Positions 47,309 to 55,930 of a stretch of DNA of 64,000 bases are shown piece by piece (within the stretch, counting starts at the first letter, position 1; each line of letters starts with the position of its first letter). Source of the DNA: Candidatus Eremiobacterota bacterium (GTDB lineage: Bacteria > Vulcanimicrobiota > Vulcanimicrobiia > Vulcanimicrobiales > Vulcanimicrobiaceae); assembly GCA_019240525.1 (NCBI GenBank), contig JAFAYE010000001.1, forward strand, positions 593,300-657,299, read 5' to 3'. The notes beneath the pieces are model-generated. The model saw only the letters and a program-made list of their open reading frames with translations. It ran no database searches and was not told the DNA's origin. The translations under genes and the position numbers were made by a program.

Positions 47309-48319
47309 CTAGCGAGTTCCTTGAGCGATGCTTAAGATTTCATCGAGAGCACCGCGTACTTCCTGAGGAAACGCTCCAGTATCGCGGCGAGTGACAACCG
47401 CGCCGGGCGCATCGTGAACGCCCGCGATGGACGAAATCGATTCGGTGAGTGCGTCGATGCCGTAGCCGCCTTCGAGCACGTAAGCAACCGTGCCGCCACA
47501 ATATTCTTCGGCGACGCCGCGAATAATCGAAGCAATCTCTTCGGCGGCTTCCACCTCGACACCAAGATCGCCGACAGCGTCACCGCGCACGTAATCGAAG
47601 CCCGCGCTCACGATCAATGCGCTCGGCCGCACCGCCGCCGCGACTGCCGGTAAGAGTTCGTCCCAGACGCCGACGAACGTTTTCGTTGCAACGCCGTGCA
47701 CTGGCAGCGGAACATTCGCTACGATGTCGCTTCCAAGGCGATAACTCCGAACGCCTGTGCCTGGATATGCGGGATACGCGTGCGTGGAGCAATAGGAGAG
47801 GCCGTCGCCCGCGACGGCTTGGGTTCCGTTTCCATGATGGTAGTCGAAGTCGACGACGAGCACGCGGCCACCGAGCGCGGCGAGATAGGCACGCGCGGCG
47901 ACGGCGACATTGTTGAACAGACAGAAGCCCATCCCGCGATCCGGCTCGGCATGGTGGCCGGGCGGCCGCACCAGGGCGAAGACAGCCTCTTTCCCCGTGG
48001 CACTCGCCTCGACCGCGACGATGGCGCCGCCTGCCGCCCGGCGTGCGGCGCGGTACGACGTCGCGTCGACAACCACGTCGCCGGTCGAAAGGTATTGCGC
48101 CTCCTCGAGCCCGTCGGTTTCGCGCTCGACCAGCTCGATGTAGCCGCGGGCGTGCACGCGCTCGAGCTCGTCGTTACGCGAGTCGCGGGCCGCCAGCACT
48201 TCTGAAAGCACGCCGCGTTGGCGTAAGCGCGCCGCGACGAGCTCCACGCGCTCGGGACGCTCGGGGTGAGCTACTCCGCGAAGATGCTCGCCGTAGAGCG
48301 GATCGGTGACGAACTTCAG
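47309..48319 (-). CDS. histone deacetylase family (acetylpolyamine/acetoin-type) hydrolase
   Basis: A zinc amidohydrolase of the arginase/deacetylase fold. VRPPGHHAEPDRGMGFCLFNNVAVAARA and VDFDYHHGNGTQA hold the His pair and metal ligands, followed by SAGFDYVRGD and LEGGYG. The first ATG/GTG start (48247) would omit the family N-terminus. The frame continues upstream as KFVTDPLYGEHLRGVAHPERPER, which contains the conserved HPERPER motif. The frame opens just after the TPR gene's TGA and the only plausible initiator is CTG 48319, giving 336 aa. Bacterial members deacetylate polyamines or small molecules. It is the last gene of the etf operon. Confidence 0.88.
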   Translation of the reverse strand: MKFVTDPLYGEHLRGVAHPERPERVELVAARLRQRGVLSEVLAARDSRNDELERVHARGYIELVERETDGLEEAQYLSTGDVVVDATSYRAARRAAGGAIVAVEASATGKEAVFALVRPPGHHAEPDRGMGFCLFNNVAVAARAYLAALGGRVLVVDFDYHHGNGTQAVAGDGLSYCSTHAYPAYPGTGVRSYRLGSDIVANVPLPVHGVATKTFVGVWDELLPAVAAAVRPSALIVSAGFDYVRGDAVGDLGVEVEAAEEIASIIRGVAEEYCGGTVAYVLEGGYGIDALTESISSIAGVHDAPGAVVTRRDTGAFPQEVRGALDEILSIAQGTR

Positions 48320-48334
48320 AGTTCGTTCAGCGGC

Positions 48335-49861
48335 TCAACCGGAGTGCTTCGATACGACGTGACACGGATCCGACGCTGCTTTGCGGATGGTGTCGTAATC
48401 CTTAGTGCCCTTCTTCATCATCGGCAGCAGTAGCTTGTAGGTAGCGACCGCCTTCGAGCACTGATTCGAACCGGAGTACGATTTCGCGGCGATGTAAAGC
48501 AGCTCGGGGTTGTTGTCGAGGAAATTTTTGGCCGCGCGCTGGAGGGCGTCGAAGATTTGCGCCGCCTCCTTGTAGTTGCGCAGCTCGAAATCGGCGCCGG
48601 CGACGCAGCTGAGCGTTACCGGCGACCGCTGAAGCTCAAAACTTTTGCTGCAGGCGTCGCGAGCCCCGGAGTAATCGTGCACGCGCGAGTAGGCCTGGCC
48701 GAGCAACGCAAACCCCTGCGCGTCGGGCTGCACTTGCGTGTAGTGCCGCAAGTAGTTGATACTATCGTTGAGGCGACCGTTCTGCAAGGAGACTTGACCG
48801 AGCCCAAGCAGGGCGGCGGAGTTATTCGGGTCGAGCGCGAGCGCCGATTGCCATTGGGCGATGGCCCGATCGTATTGACGCTGCGTGGCGTAGTAATCGC
48901 CGAACGCGACGAACCCTTGCGGCACTTTCGGAAACTGCGTGGTCATCTGCTGCAGAATCGCGACGCCCTGCGGGTCCTTCTTCTCGGCGATGAAGTAGCC
49001 GGCTTTGTGGATCATGATCTCGACTTTTTGATCGTCGGTCGGGGCGACCACAACGGCGTCATCGTAGGCCGCGGTCGCGTGCGCGTCGTCGTGCTGGCGC
49101 GCGTAGAGATCCGCTTTGAAAACCAGCGCTTGAATGTTGCGCGGGTCGATCGTCAAAATGCGGCCGAGCGTCTGAAGCGCCATCGGAATGTTGTCTTGCT
49201 GGGCGTACGTCGTCGCGATTTGGAAGAGCGGCGCGGTGTCTTTTCCACCGATTGCGAACGCCGCTTCGAACTGCGCGCGCGCATCGTCGAAATGCTGTTC
49301 GGCCGCGTAGACGCTGCCGAGCGTTTGGAGCGCGAGCGCGTCGTTCTTGTTGAACGTTACCGCGCGTTTGGCGATGCGCTCGGCATCGTTGAAGCGATTC
49401 TCCTTGATGTAGATTTCCGTAAGCTGCGCCAGAATGCCAAGGTTGGTCGGGTCGAGATTCGACGCTTGCTCTAGGTCGTAGGTTGCACCGGCGGCATTGC
49501 CGAGCTGCTCGTAGGCAACGCCGTCGTAATAGAAAACTTGCGCCGTCTTGTCGCCCATTTGCAGCAGGTGCTGCGTATACTGCAACGTGATGTCGGGGCG
49601 ACCGACTTGCAGATACTCAGCCGCGAGTTGCGCCATCGCAAGCTGGTCGGCCGGATTTGCCTTGAGCTTGGCGACCAGGCGGGGAATCGCGATGGCCGGC
49701 GGCTCGGGAGTCGCGGTCGGAAGTGCCGACGGCGACGGCGAGGGGGTTGGGCTCGCGGTCTTCTTGCTACCAAAAAGGCCGGCGTGGGCCGGCGGGGTGG
49801 TGGTGGCAATGCCGATCGCAAAACCGGCGAGGATCAATACGAGGAGTGCGAATCGTTTCAA
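48335..49861 (-). CDS. exported tetratricopeptide-repeat protein
   Basis: A 508-aa protein: signal peptide (FALLVLILAGFAIGIATTTPPAHAG), a Pro/Thr/Ser linker, then about ten TPR units (for example AVFYYDGVAYEQLGNAAGATYDLEQA-type helices and SAALLGLGQVSLQNGRLNDSINYL). It probably acts as a periplasmic scaffold. Its ATG overlaps the etfA stop by four bases (ATGA), an odd partner for a cytoplasmic flavoprotein. Two Cys near the C-terminus (NQCSKAV, DPCHVV) may form a disulfide. Confidence 0.85.
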   Translation of the reverse strand: MKRFALLVLILAGFAIGIATTTPPAHAGLFGSKKTASPTPSPSPSALPTATPEPPAIAIPRLVAKLKANPADQLAMAQLAAEYLQVGRPDITLQYTQHLLQMGDKTAQVFYYDGVAYEQLGNAAGATYDLEQASNLDPTNLGILAQLTEIYIKENRFNDAERIAKRAVTFNKNDALALQTLGSVYAAEQHFDDARAQFEAAFAIGGKDTAPLFQIATTYAQQDNIPMALQTLGRILTIDPRNIQALVFKADLYARQHDDAHATAAYDDAVVVAPTDDQKVEIMIHKAGYFIAEKKDPQGVAILQQMTTQFPKVPQGFVAFGDYYATQRQYDRAIAQWQSALALDPNNSAALLGLGQVSLQNGRLNDSINYLRHYTQVQPDAQGFALLGQAYSRVHDYSGARDACSKSFELQRSPVTLSCVAGADFELRNYKEAAQIFDALQRAAKNFLDNNPELLYIAAKSYSGSNQCSKAVATYKLLLPMMKKGTKDYDTIRKAASDPCHVVSKHSG

Positions 49862-50841
49862 GAGAGATGTCCTTTAGCAGTCTCGATAAGTTTCGTCAGC
49901 TCGGGGACGATGCGAAAGGCGTCGCCCACGACGACCAGGTCGGAGAATTCGGCAATCGGCGCGGCGGCATCCTTATTGATAGCAACGATCGTGCCCGAGG
50001 CACGCATGCCGACTTTGTGCTGAATCGCGCCGGAGATTCCGATGGCGATATAGAGTTTCGGGGTGACGGTCTTTCCGGTCTGACCGATCTGTAGGTTATA
50101 CGGCACCCAGCCTGCGTCGGCGGCCGCACGCGACGCGCCGACGGCTCCGCCGAGCGCCCGCGCCAAGGGTTTCAACAGGGTCTCAAACGGCTCCGGTCCG
50201 CCGAGCCCCCGGCCGCCCGCCACGACAACCGGCGCCTCCTCGAGGGCTAGCTCGCCGGCACCTTCTTCGACGTCTTGCTCGATTGTCGCGGCATAACTCG
50301 CCGCGGGCGCCTGCAGCTCGACGATTTGCGCGCCGGCGCCGCCTTGCGCGACAGCAAACGCGCTTGGCCGGACCGTAACAACGCCGTAGTCGGCCGGCCG
50401 CAGCGCGCAATTCGTAACGAGCACGCCGCCGAGCTTCGGCGAGACGCAGACGACCGATTCGCCGTCGAGCTGCACGTCGACGACGTCGGCGACGATGCCG
50501 GCGCGCAGCCGCACGGCCAGGCGTCCCGCAACGTCGCGGCCCGAGAGCGTATTGGGAATCATCACCAGCGACGGGCCGGCGAGCCGCGCAGCCGCTTCAA
50601 GATAATTGACGACAGGATCGAGCAAGAAGCCGTCCACGGCGCGATCGTCGTTGACGTAGATCACGTCGAGCGGAAACTTCTGCAACGTTTGCGCGAGCTG
50701 GGAGGCACCGGAACCGAGCGCGACCGCGCAGGCCTTGCCGCCGAGCGCGTCGGCGATGCGCCGGGCTTCGGTTGCAAGTTCGAGGGTGACTTTTCGCGTG
50801 CCGCCCTGGCGATGTTCGGCGAAGACGATGACGTTTTTCAC
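49858..50841 (-). CDS. etfA: electron transfer flavoprotein alpha subunit
   Basis: A 327-aa subunit from GTG 50841, one base after the etfB stop. The N-terminal domain is VIVFAEHRQGGTRKVTLELATEA. The C-terminal FAD-binding domain has VVAGGRGLGGPEPFETLLKPLARALGGAVGASRAAADAGWVPYNLQIGQTGKTVTPKLYIAIGISGAIQHKVGM, the ETF-alpha signature. With EtfB it shuttles electrons from acyl-CoA dehydrogenases to the quinone pool. No dehydrogenase or ETF:quinone oxidoreductase gene is adjacent. Confidence 0.95.
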   Translation of the reverse strand: MKNVIVFAEHRQGGTRKVTLELATEARRIADALGGKACAVALGSGASQLAQTLQKFPLDVIYVNDDRAVDGFLLDPVVNYLEAAARLAGPSLVMIPNTLSGRDVAGRLAVRLRAGIVADVVDVQLDGESVVCVSPKLGGVLVTNCALRPADYGVVTVRPSAFAVAQGGAGAQIVELQAPAASYAATIEQDVEEGAGELALEEAPVVVAGGRGLGGPEPFETLLKPLARALGGAVGASRAAADAGWVPYNLQIGQTGKTVTPKLYIAIGISGAIQHKVGMRASGTIVAINKDAAAPIAEFSDLVVVGDAFRIVPELTKLIETAKGHLS

Positions 50842-50842
50842 G

Positions 50843-51631
50843 CTACACCAGTTTCCTTTCCGAAAGAAAATCGAAGATGGCCTGCGCGCCGGCAACAGCG
50901 TCGCCGGCTTCGACCGTTCGGCCGTTGCCGCGCGCCGGCGGGGGCGCGAAGCTCCGCAGCTCGGTCTTCGAGCCGCTGTTACCGACCGGCTCCTCTAACG
51001 CGAGTTCGCGCAGCGATGTCGGGGCAATCGTCTTTTTCTTTGCGCCCATGATGCCTTTGAGCGACGCATAGCGCGGCTCGCCGAAGGTCAGCGCGGTGGT
51101 CAAGAGGGCGGGCAGCGGGGTGCGAACGATTTGATATCCGGCGTCGGTCTCGCGCTCGACGGTCAGCGAAGCCTCGCCGATATCGACCTTGCGCGCGTTG
51201 GTCACGCAGGGCAAGCCAAGGTGCTCGGCAAGCGCGCCGGGGACGGTGCCGGTGCTGCTGTCGTCGGTGAGGCCGCCAACGATGAGCAAATCGAACTCGA
51301 GCTTGCGCAGCGCAGCAGAAATCGCATACGCGCTCGCCCAGACGTCGCTGCCTTCGAGCGCCGGATCCGAGAGAACGACGGCGTCGTCGGCGCCCATCGC
51401 CAGCGCCTTTCGCAAGGTTTCGCGCAGCGCTTCCGGGGCCATCGAAAAGACGGTGACGCGCGAGTCGCCGCCCGCACGCTCCTTGAGCTGCAAGGCGGCC
51501 TCGAGCGCGTACTCGTCGTAGGGGTTGAGCACCGTTTCGACGCCGGTCCGCACCAGGCGCTTGCTCTGCGCATCGATCCGTTTTTCGGCGTTCGGGTCGG
51601 GTACGAGCTTAACCGTCACCACGATCTTCAC
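50843..51631 (-). CDS. etfB: electron transfer flavoprotein beta subunit
   Basis: A 262-aa subunit from GTG 51631 (VKIVVTVKLVPDP), downstream of GGAGG; the upstream frame is not protein-like. It shows LNPYDEYALEAALQLKE, MGADDAVVLSDP, LLIVGGLTDDSSTGTVPGALAEHLGLP and SLKGIMGAKKK, which together are diagnostic. AMP-binding and pairing with EtfA are known for the family. First gene of the etfB-etfA-TPR-HDAC operon and divergent from the M61 peptidase gene. Confidence 0.95.
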   Translation of the reverse strand: MKIVVTVKLVPDPNAEKRIDAQSKRLVRTGVETVLNPYDEYALEAALQLKERAGGDSRVTVFSMAPEALRETLRKALAMGADDAVVLSDPALEGSDVWASAYAISAALRKLEFDLLIVGGLTDDSSTGTVPGALAEHLGLPCVTNARKVDIGEASLTVERETDAGYQIVRTPLPALLTTALTFGEPRYASLKGIMGAKKKTIAPTSLRELALEEPVGNSGSKTELRSFAPPPARGNGRTVEAGDAVAGAQAIFDFLSERKLV

Positions 51632-51671
51632 GTGGTAATAGTGACCTCCGTCGGAAAGGCGTGGGAAGAAC

Positions 51672-51697
51672 CGTGGCCTCTTGGTGGTAAGGCCACG
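51672..51697. other. inverted repeat in the etfB/M61 divergent promoter region
   Basis: CGTGGCC and GGCCACG are perfect 7-base arms separated by 12 bases. Position between divergent genes would suit an operator, but GC-rich DNA yields such repeats by chance. Confidence 0.25.
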
Positions 51698-51748
51698 CAG
51701 GACCTGCACCCGGCGCGGGAGGGTGACCTTCGGGGGTAAGAATCGCAC

Positions 51749-53665
51749 ATGACGTTTCGAGCGGGTTTCTTCATATCGTGTTGCGCCCGTTTCGCGATGT
51801 GTTGCGCCCTTCTCGCGCCGGGCGCCGCCTCGGCTGCGGGCTTCACCGCCGCGACACCCTATGCAACGCGGGATCGGCCGGCCACGCTCGTGGTCGATGC
51901 TGAGCGAGCGGGCGATGGGATCATGGAGGTCCGCGAGCACATTCCGGCCGCGCCCGGAAGTTTCACCGTCGTCTACCCAAAATGGATTCCCGGCGAGCAC
52001 GGGCCGACCGGGCCGCTCAACGATTTGGCCGCACTGCGCATCTACGCGAATAATGCGACGCTAGATTGGCGCCGCGATCCGCTCGATCTCTATACCTTCC
52101 ACACGACGGTGCCGGCCGGTGCGCAGGCACTCGACGTGACCTTCGACGTGCTGATGAACGCCCCCGACGACGTGATGGCGACGCATTCGCTGGCGGTCGT
52201 CAACTGGAACCGCGCGCTGCTCTATCAGGATGGAGTCGACTCTCACCACTACTTTGTGAAGCCGTCGATCGTGCTTCCCGACGGCTGGGATTACGCCACC
52301 GCGTTACGCGGAGCTGTTCGCACGGGCAACCGTGTCGATTTTGCCACCACCCCGCTCAACATGCTCGTGGATTCACCACTCGACATGGGGCGCTACGTCA
52401 AGAAGTGGCAGTTGTGGCGTGAGGGTTCGGCGTTCGTGGAACTCGACGCCTTTGCGGATTATCCGCAGGATCTCGACGTTCCGGCCAACGTCGTGCGCGC
52501 GTACGAACGCGTACCGGCGCAAGCCTTTGCGATGTACGGCTCGCGTCATTTCGACGACTACCATGCGCTGCTGACGCTGAGCGACAGCGTCGGCTTTCAA
52601 GGCATCGAGCATCACCAGTCGAGCGACGATCGCGCTGCCACCGATTTTCTGACCAACGATGATCAAGCGCTGGCGAGCGGCGATCTGGTCACGCACGAGT
52701 TTTCGCATTCTTGGAATGGAAAGTACCGGCGACCAGCCGATCTGACGACCCCGAACTTTCAAGTGCCGCAACTCACCGATCTTCTCTGGGTCTACGAGGG
52801 GATGAACCAATACCTCGGCGATCTGCTCTCCTTTCGCGCCGGGATACGACGGCCGAGCCTCTACCCGGAGTACGTTGCCAGCATCTACGCCGACATGTAT
52901 TACGAGACCGGGCGGACAACGACGCCGCTAATCGATTTGACCACGGGCGCGCCATACTTTTACCTTGCGCGCGGCGTCTACCCATCAATCCGCCGAGGCG
53001 CGGACGATTTTTATACGGAAGGCGAGCTGCTCTGGCTCGACGTCGACACGATTATTCGCGAACGCTCGCACGGCGCGCGCTCGCTCGACACGTTCTTGCA
53101 CCGATACAGCGCGCCGGCGGTGACCGGACCTATCGTCGAAACATACACGCGCGCGCAGATCGAGCAACTCTTGAATGCCGTCGAGCCGTACGATTGGCAC
53201 GCATTCTTCGAGCAATACGTCTACCACGTCGCCCCCTTGCCGCCGACCGACGAACTGGCTCGGGCGGGATGGCAGCTCGTGTTTACCGAGAAACCGAACA
53301 CTTTCATCAAAGCCGAACAAGCCGACGATGAGGGCATCATCGGCTGGTACGCCTACGGCGCAAACATCACCAAGCAGGGTGAAGTGCGAGACGTGCGCGA
53401 GAACTCGGCCGCGCGCCGCGCCGGTCTCGCACCCGGAATGGAAGTGCTTGCGGTCAACGGCCAACAGTTTTCAAACGACGTTTTGGAATACGCGCTCGAT
53501 CGAGCACAACATTCGAGCGCGCCGATCACACTCATTACGAGGCAGACGGGCTGGTATCAAACGCTCGCGCTCGATTACCACGCCGGTTTACGCTATCCGC
53601 ACCTCGAACGTATAGCCGGCACGCCCGACATGCTCGCCGCGATCGCCGCGCCGCATGGCCCGTAG
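51749..53665 (+). CDS. M61 family metallopeptidase with PDZ domain
   Basis: A 638-aa exported peptidase. The signal peptide is followed by the M61 N-terminal beta domain (FTVVYPKWIPGEHGPTGPLNDLAAL). The zinc site is H316-E317-xx-H320 (THEFSHSWNGKYRRP) with third ligand E350 (WVYEGMNQYLG). A PDZ domain at about 545-620 carries EVRDVRENSAARRAGLAPGMEVLAVNG. M61 enzymes are glycyl aminopeptidases or related proteases. Two more genes follow in the same direction (33 bases, then an overlap). Confidence 0.93.
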   Translation: MTFRAGFFISCCARFAMCCALLAPGAASAAGFTAATPYATRDRPATLVVDAERAGDGIMEVREHIPAAPGSFTVVYPKWIPGEHGPTGPLNDLAALRIYANNATLDWRRDPLDLYTFHTTVPAGAQALDVTFDVLMNAPDDVMATHSLAVVNWNRALLYQDGVDSHHYFVKPSIVLPDGWDYATALRGAVRTGNRVDFATTPLNMLVDSPLDMGRYVKKWQLWREGSAFVELDAFADYPQDLDVPANVVRAYERVPAQAFAMYGSRHFDDYHALLTLSDSVGFQGIEHHQSSDDRAATDFLTNDDQALASGDLVTHEFSHSWNGKYRRPADLTTPNFQVPQLTDLLWVYEGMNQYLGDLLSFRAGIRRPSLYPEYVASIYADMYYETGRTTTPLIDLTTGAPYFYLARGVYPSIRRGADDFYTEGELLWLDVDTIIRERSHGARSLDTFLHRYSAPAVTGPIVETYTRAQIEQLLNAVEPYDWHAFFEQYVYHVAPLPPTDELARAGWQLVFTEKPNTFIKAEQADDEGIIGWYAYGANITKQGEVRDVRENSAARRAGLAPGMEVLAVNGQQFSNDVLEYALDRAQHSSAPITLITRQTGWYQTLALDYHAGLRYPHLERIAGTPDMLAAIAAPHGP

Positions 53666-53707
53666 CAGCAGCGGAGTCGACGTGTCAATCTGGAAAGGAT
53701 GCGGCCT

Positions 53708-54769
53708 ATGACGCTCACTCGCATTGGCACTCTCTTACTCGCAGCCGCGCTTGCGTTCGCGGGCTGTACGACGATGCACGCGGGGCTGCCGCCAACGCAA
53801 GGCGGCGGTGCAGAGCAGGCGACCGGCGCCGGTTTGCCGGCGCACGCCGTCATTGGCTTTAGCGTCGATACGCCCAAACGCGCAGCAACGGCGGCCGCAC
53901 AAGGGATCACCTCGACGATTCTCTACGGCGGATCTCCCGCGCCCGGCAGCGACTTGGAGCGCGCGCTTTCAGCACATAACATCTCGGTCGTCGACGCCGC
54001 CATTTCCGGAATTCTCTTTTATTGGGAATGTCATCGCACGCACACGATCAAACCGCCGCCCAAGAGTTACGGCTATAACCCGTACTGTCGCACCGACGAA
54101 GATCCTAAGATCGATTCGCCGAGCGTTGTTTTGCGCGACGTCGCGGCCATACTCAAGCGCGATGCGACGCGCCCATACGTCGTGGCGCATTGGGTTCTCG
54201 ACGATTGGGCGTGGTGGGACAACGGCAGCGGTCGCGAGCTGTTACAGCGCGTCCACGCGGAAATCACGAAAGAAACGCCCGGACGACCGGCGATCTGCGG
54301 ATTCGGCGCGGCCGTTCTGCGACCGGGAAAAGTCGGTTGGGATCCCGGCACTGGGGCGAACTATTCCAACGGCGGTTGCGATATCGTCGGCTGGTACAAC
54401 TACTCGCCATTCGGACGTACGCATCCGAGCAACGGTAAGCAACTCGACTGGTCGATGAAGGATCTCTTGCCGGCGATGGCGCGTACGCTTGAAAAGCGCG
54501 GCTGGAACATAGCGGCCACTCCCCTGTACGGCATCGGTCAAGCCTGGGGCGGCTCGTACGAAGGCAAATATTACCAGCCGGGATTGACGCGCGGCGAGAT
54601 GCTCGAACAGGCCAAAGCGTTTTGCGATTTCGGAGCGGCCTATATCGGTTGGTACGCGTGGGACGACAGCGGTTATGAGGGGCGCACCGAGACGCCGAAT
54701 AACTCGGCGACGATTACCGCCGGAATCGCGGCGGGCCTGAAAGCCTGTCGGTCGGCGTGGAGGACGTAG
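53708..54769 (+). CDS. lipoprotein with a putative TIM-barrel glycosidase-like domain
   Basis: Read from ATG 53708 with AAAGG nine bases upstream; ATG 53699 is too close to that site. The signal peptide ends in lipobox FAGC. The mature domain alternates strands and helices (AHAVIGFSVDTPKR, STILYGGSPAP, RPYVVAHWVLDDWAWWD, CDIVGWYNYSPFGR, GAAYIGWYAWDDSGYEG), the rhythm of a TIM barrel in which late strands place acidic residues (WAWDDSG). A glycoside hydrolase-like function is possible; no GH family is assigned. Its 3' end overlaps the amidohydrolase gene by 13 bases. Confidence 0.6.
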   Translation: MTLTRIGTLLLAAALAFAGCTTMHAGLPPTQGGGAEQATGAGLPAHAVIGFSVDTPKRAATAAAQGITSTILYGGSPAPGSDLERALSAHNISVVDAAISGILFYWECHRTHTIKPPPKSYGYNPYCRTDEDPKIDSPSVVLRDVAAILKRDATRPYVVAHWVLDDWAWWDNGSGRELLQRVHAEITKETPGRPAICGFGAAVLRPGKVGWDPGTGANYSNGGCDIVGWYNYSPFGRTHPSNGKQLDWSMKDLLPAMARTLEKRGWNIAATPLYGIGQAWGGSYEGKYYQPGLTRGEMLEQAKAFCDFGAAYIGWYAWDDSGYEGRTETPNNSATITAGIAAGLKACRSAWRT

Positions 54770-55920
54770 ACGACCTTGCACTGACCGGGGCGATCGTCTA
54801 CCAAAGCCCCGAGGAAAAACTCGACGACGGGGTCGTTCTCGTACGTCGCGGTCGAATCGCGAACGTCGGCCATCGCGGCGCCGTGGAAATCCCAGCGGGT
54901 ACGCGCGCGATCGATTGCAACGGATGCGCGATCACCCCGGGCTTTTGGAACAGCCACGTTCACTTTCACGAGCGCAAATGGGCCGATGCCGAATCAATTC
55001 CGGCGTCCGAACTGGAACGCGAGCTTGGAGAAATCACGCAATACGGTTTTACGGATCTCTTCGATCTCTCGTCGCCGTGGAACAACACGCAGCGCCTTCG
55101 CGATCGCATCGTGTCGGGCGAAATTGCGGGCCCGCGAATCAAATCGACCGGCGAAGGATTGGTTCCCCTCGGCGGATCGCCATCGCCGGAAGTCTTTCGC
55201 GCGCTCGGCCTGATGGAAACGATGCTGACCGAAGTGTCGACCGTCGAGCAGGCGCGCGACGCCGCAAAGAAGCTGCTCGCACGGGGAGTTGACGCGCTGA
55301 AGATTTTTGCATCGTCGCCATTGGCCGGCCAGCTCAGTCGTGAGGCGATCGGCGCGGCGGCAGACGAAGCGCACCTCGAGGGCAAGCTCGTCTTTGCCCA
55401 CCCCAATACGGCGTTCGACATTTCCGCGGCATTGGCGGGCGGCGTCGACATTATCGCGCACACGACCCCGCGTTCGAGCCCGTGGAGCGAAGATATTTTA
55501 GAGAGAATGCGCACGGCGGGTGTCGCGCTCATTCCGACGCTGACGGTCTGGAAGAGCATGATGCGTCACGATCGCATTTCGGCGCGCGACCACGCCGTTA
55601 CCGCGGCGGTCGGCGAACTGCGGGCGTGGTTGAAAACTGGCGGCGAAGTGTTATTCGGAACGGACGCCGGCGCGATGGAGTGGGATCCGACCGACGAATA
55701 TCGCCTCATGGCCGATGCGGGAATGAGCGCCGCACAGATCTTGAACTCGCTTACCATCGCACCTGCCCAGCGATTCTCGAAGGAGGCGATGGCCGGCCGA
55801 ATTGCGGCCGGCTCGCCCGCGACGCTGGTCGTGCTTCGGGGAGATCCGTCCACGAACGTGTCGGCGCTCGCCGACGTGCGCTACACCATGCGCGACGGCA
55901 AGATCATCTACGGCGGTTAG
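54757..55920 (+). CDS. amidohydrolase family protein
   Basis: A 387-aa metal-dependent hydrolase from GTG 54757, overlapping the preceding lipoprotein gene. The composite beta-sandwich opens with DDLALTGAIVYQSPEEKLDDGVVLVRRGRI; the metal motif is PGFWNSHVHFHERKW (HxH). KIFASS, VFAHPNTAFDI, IIAHTTP and LFGTDAGAMEW supply the other metal and catalytic residues of the imidazolonepropionase/prolidase-like subgroup. It lacks a signal peptide. The substrate is probably a small cyclic amide or peptide; co-location with peptidases would suit dipeptide degradation. Confidence 0.85.
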   Translation: MEDVDDLALTGAIVYQSPEEKLDDGVVLVRRGRIANVGHRGAVEIPAGTRAIDCNGCAITPGFWNSHVHFHERKWADAESIPASELERELGEITQYGFTDLFDLSSPWNNTQRLRDRIVSGEIAGPRIKSTGEGLVPLGGSPSPEVFRALGLMETMLTEVSTVEQARDAAKKLLARGVDALKIFASSPLAGQLSREAIGAAADEAHLEGKLVFAHPNTAFDISAALAGGVDIIAHTTPRSSPWSEDILERMRTAGVALIPTLTVWKSMMRHDRISARDHAVTAAVGELRAWLKTGGEVLFGTDAGAMEWDPTDEYRLMADAGMSAAQILNSLTIAPAQRFSKEAMAGRIAAGSPATLVVLRGDPSTNVSALADVRYTMRDGKIIYGG

Positions 55921-55930
55921 ATCGCTTCGT

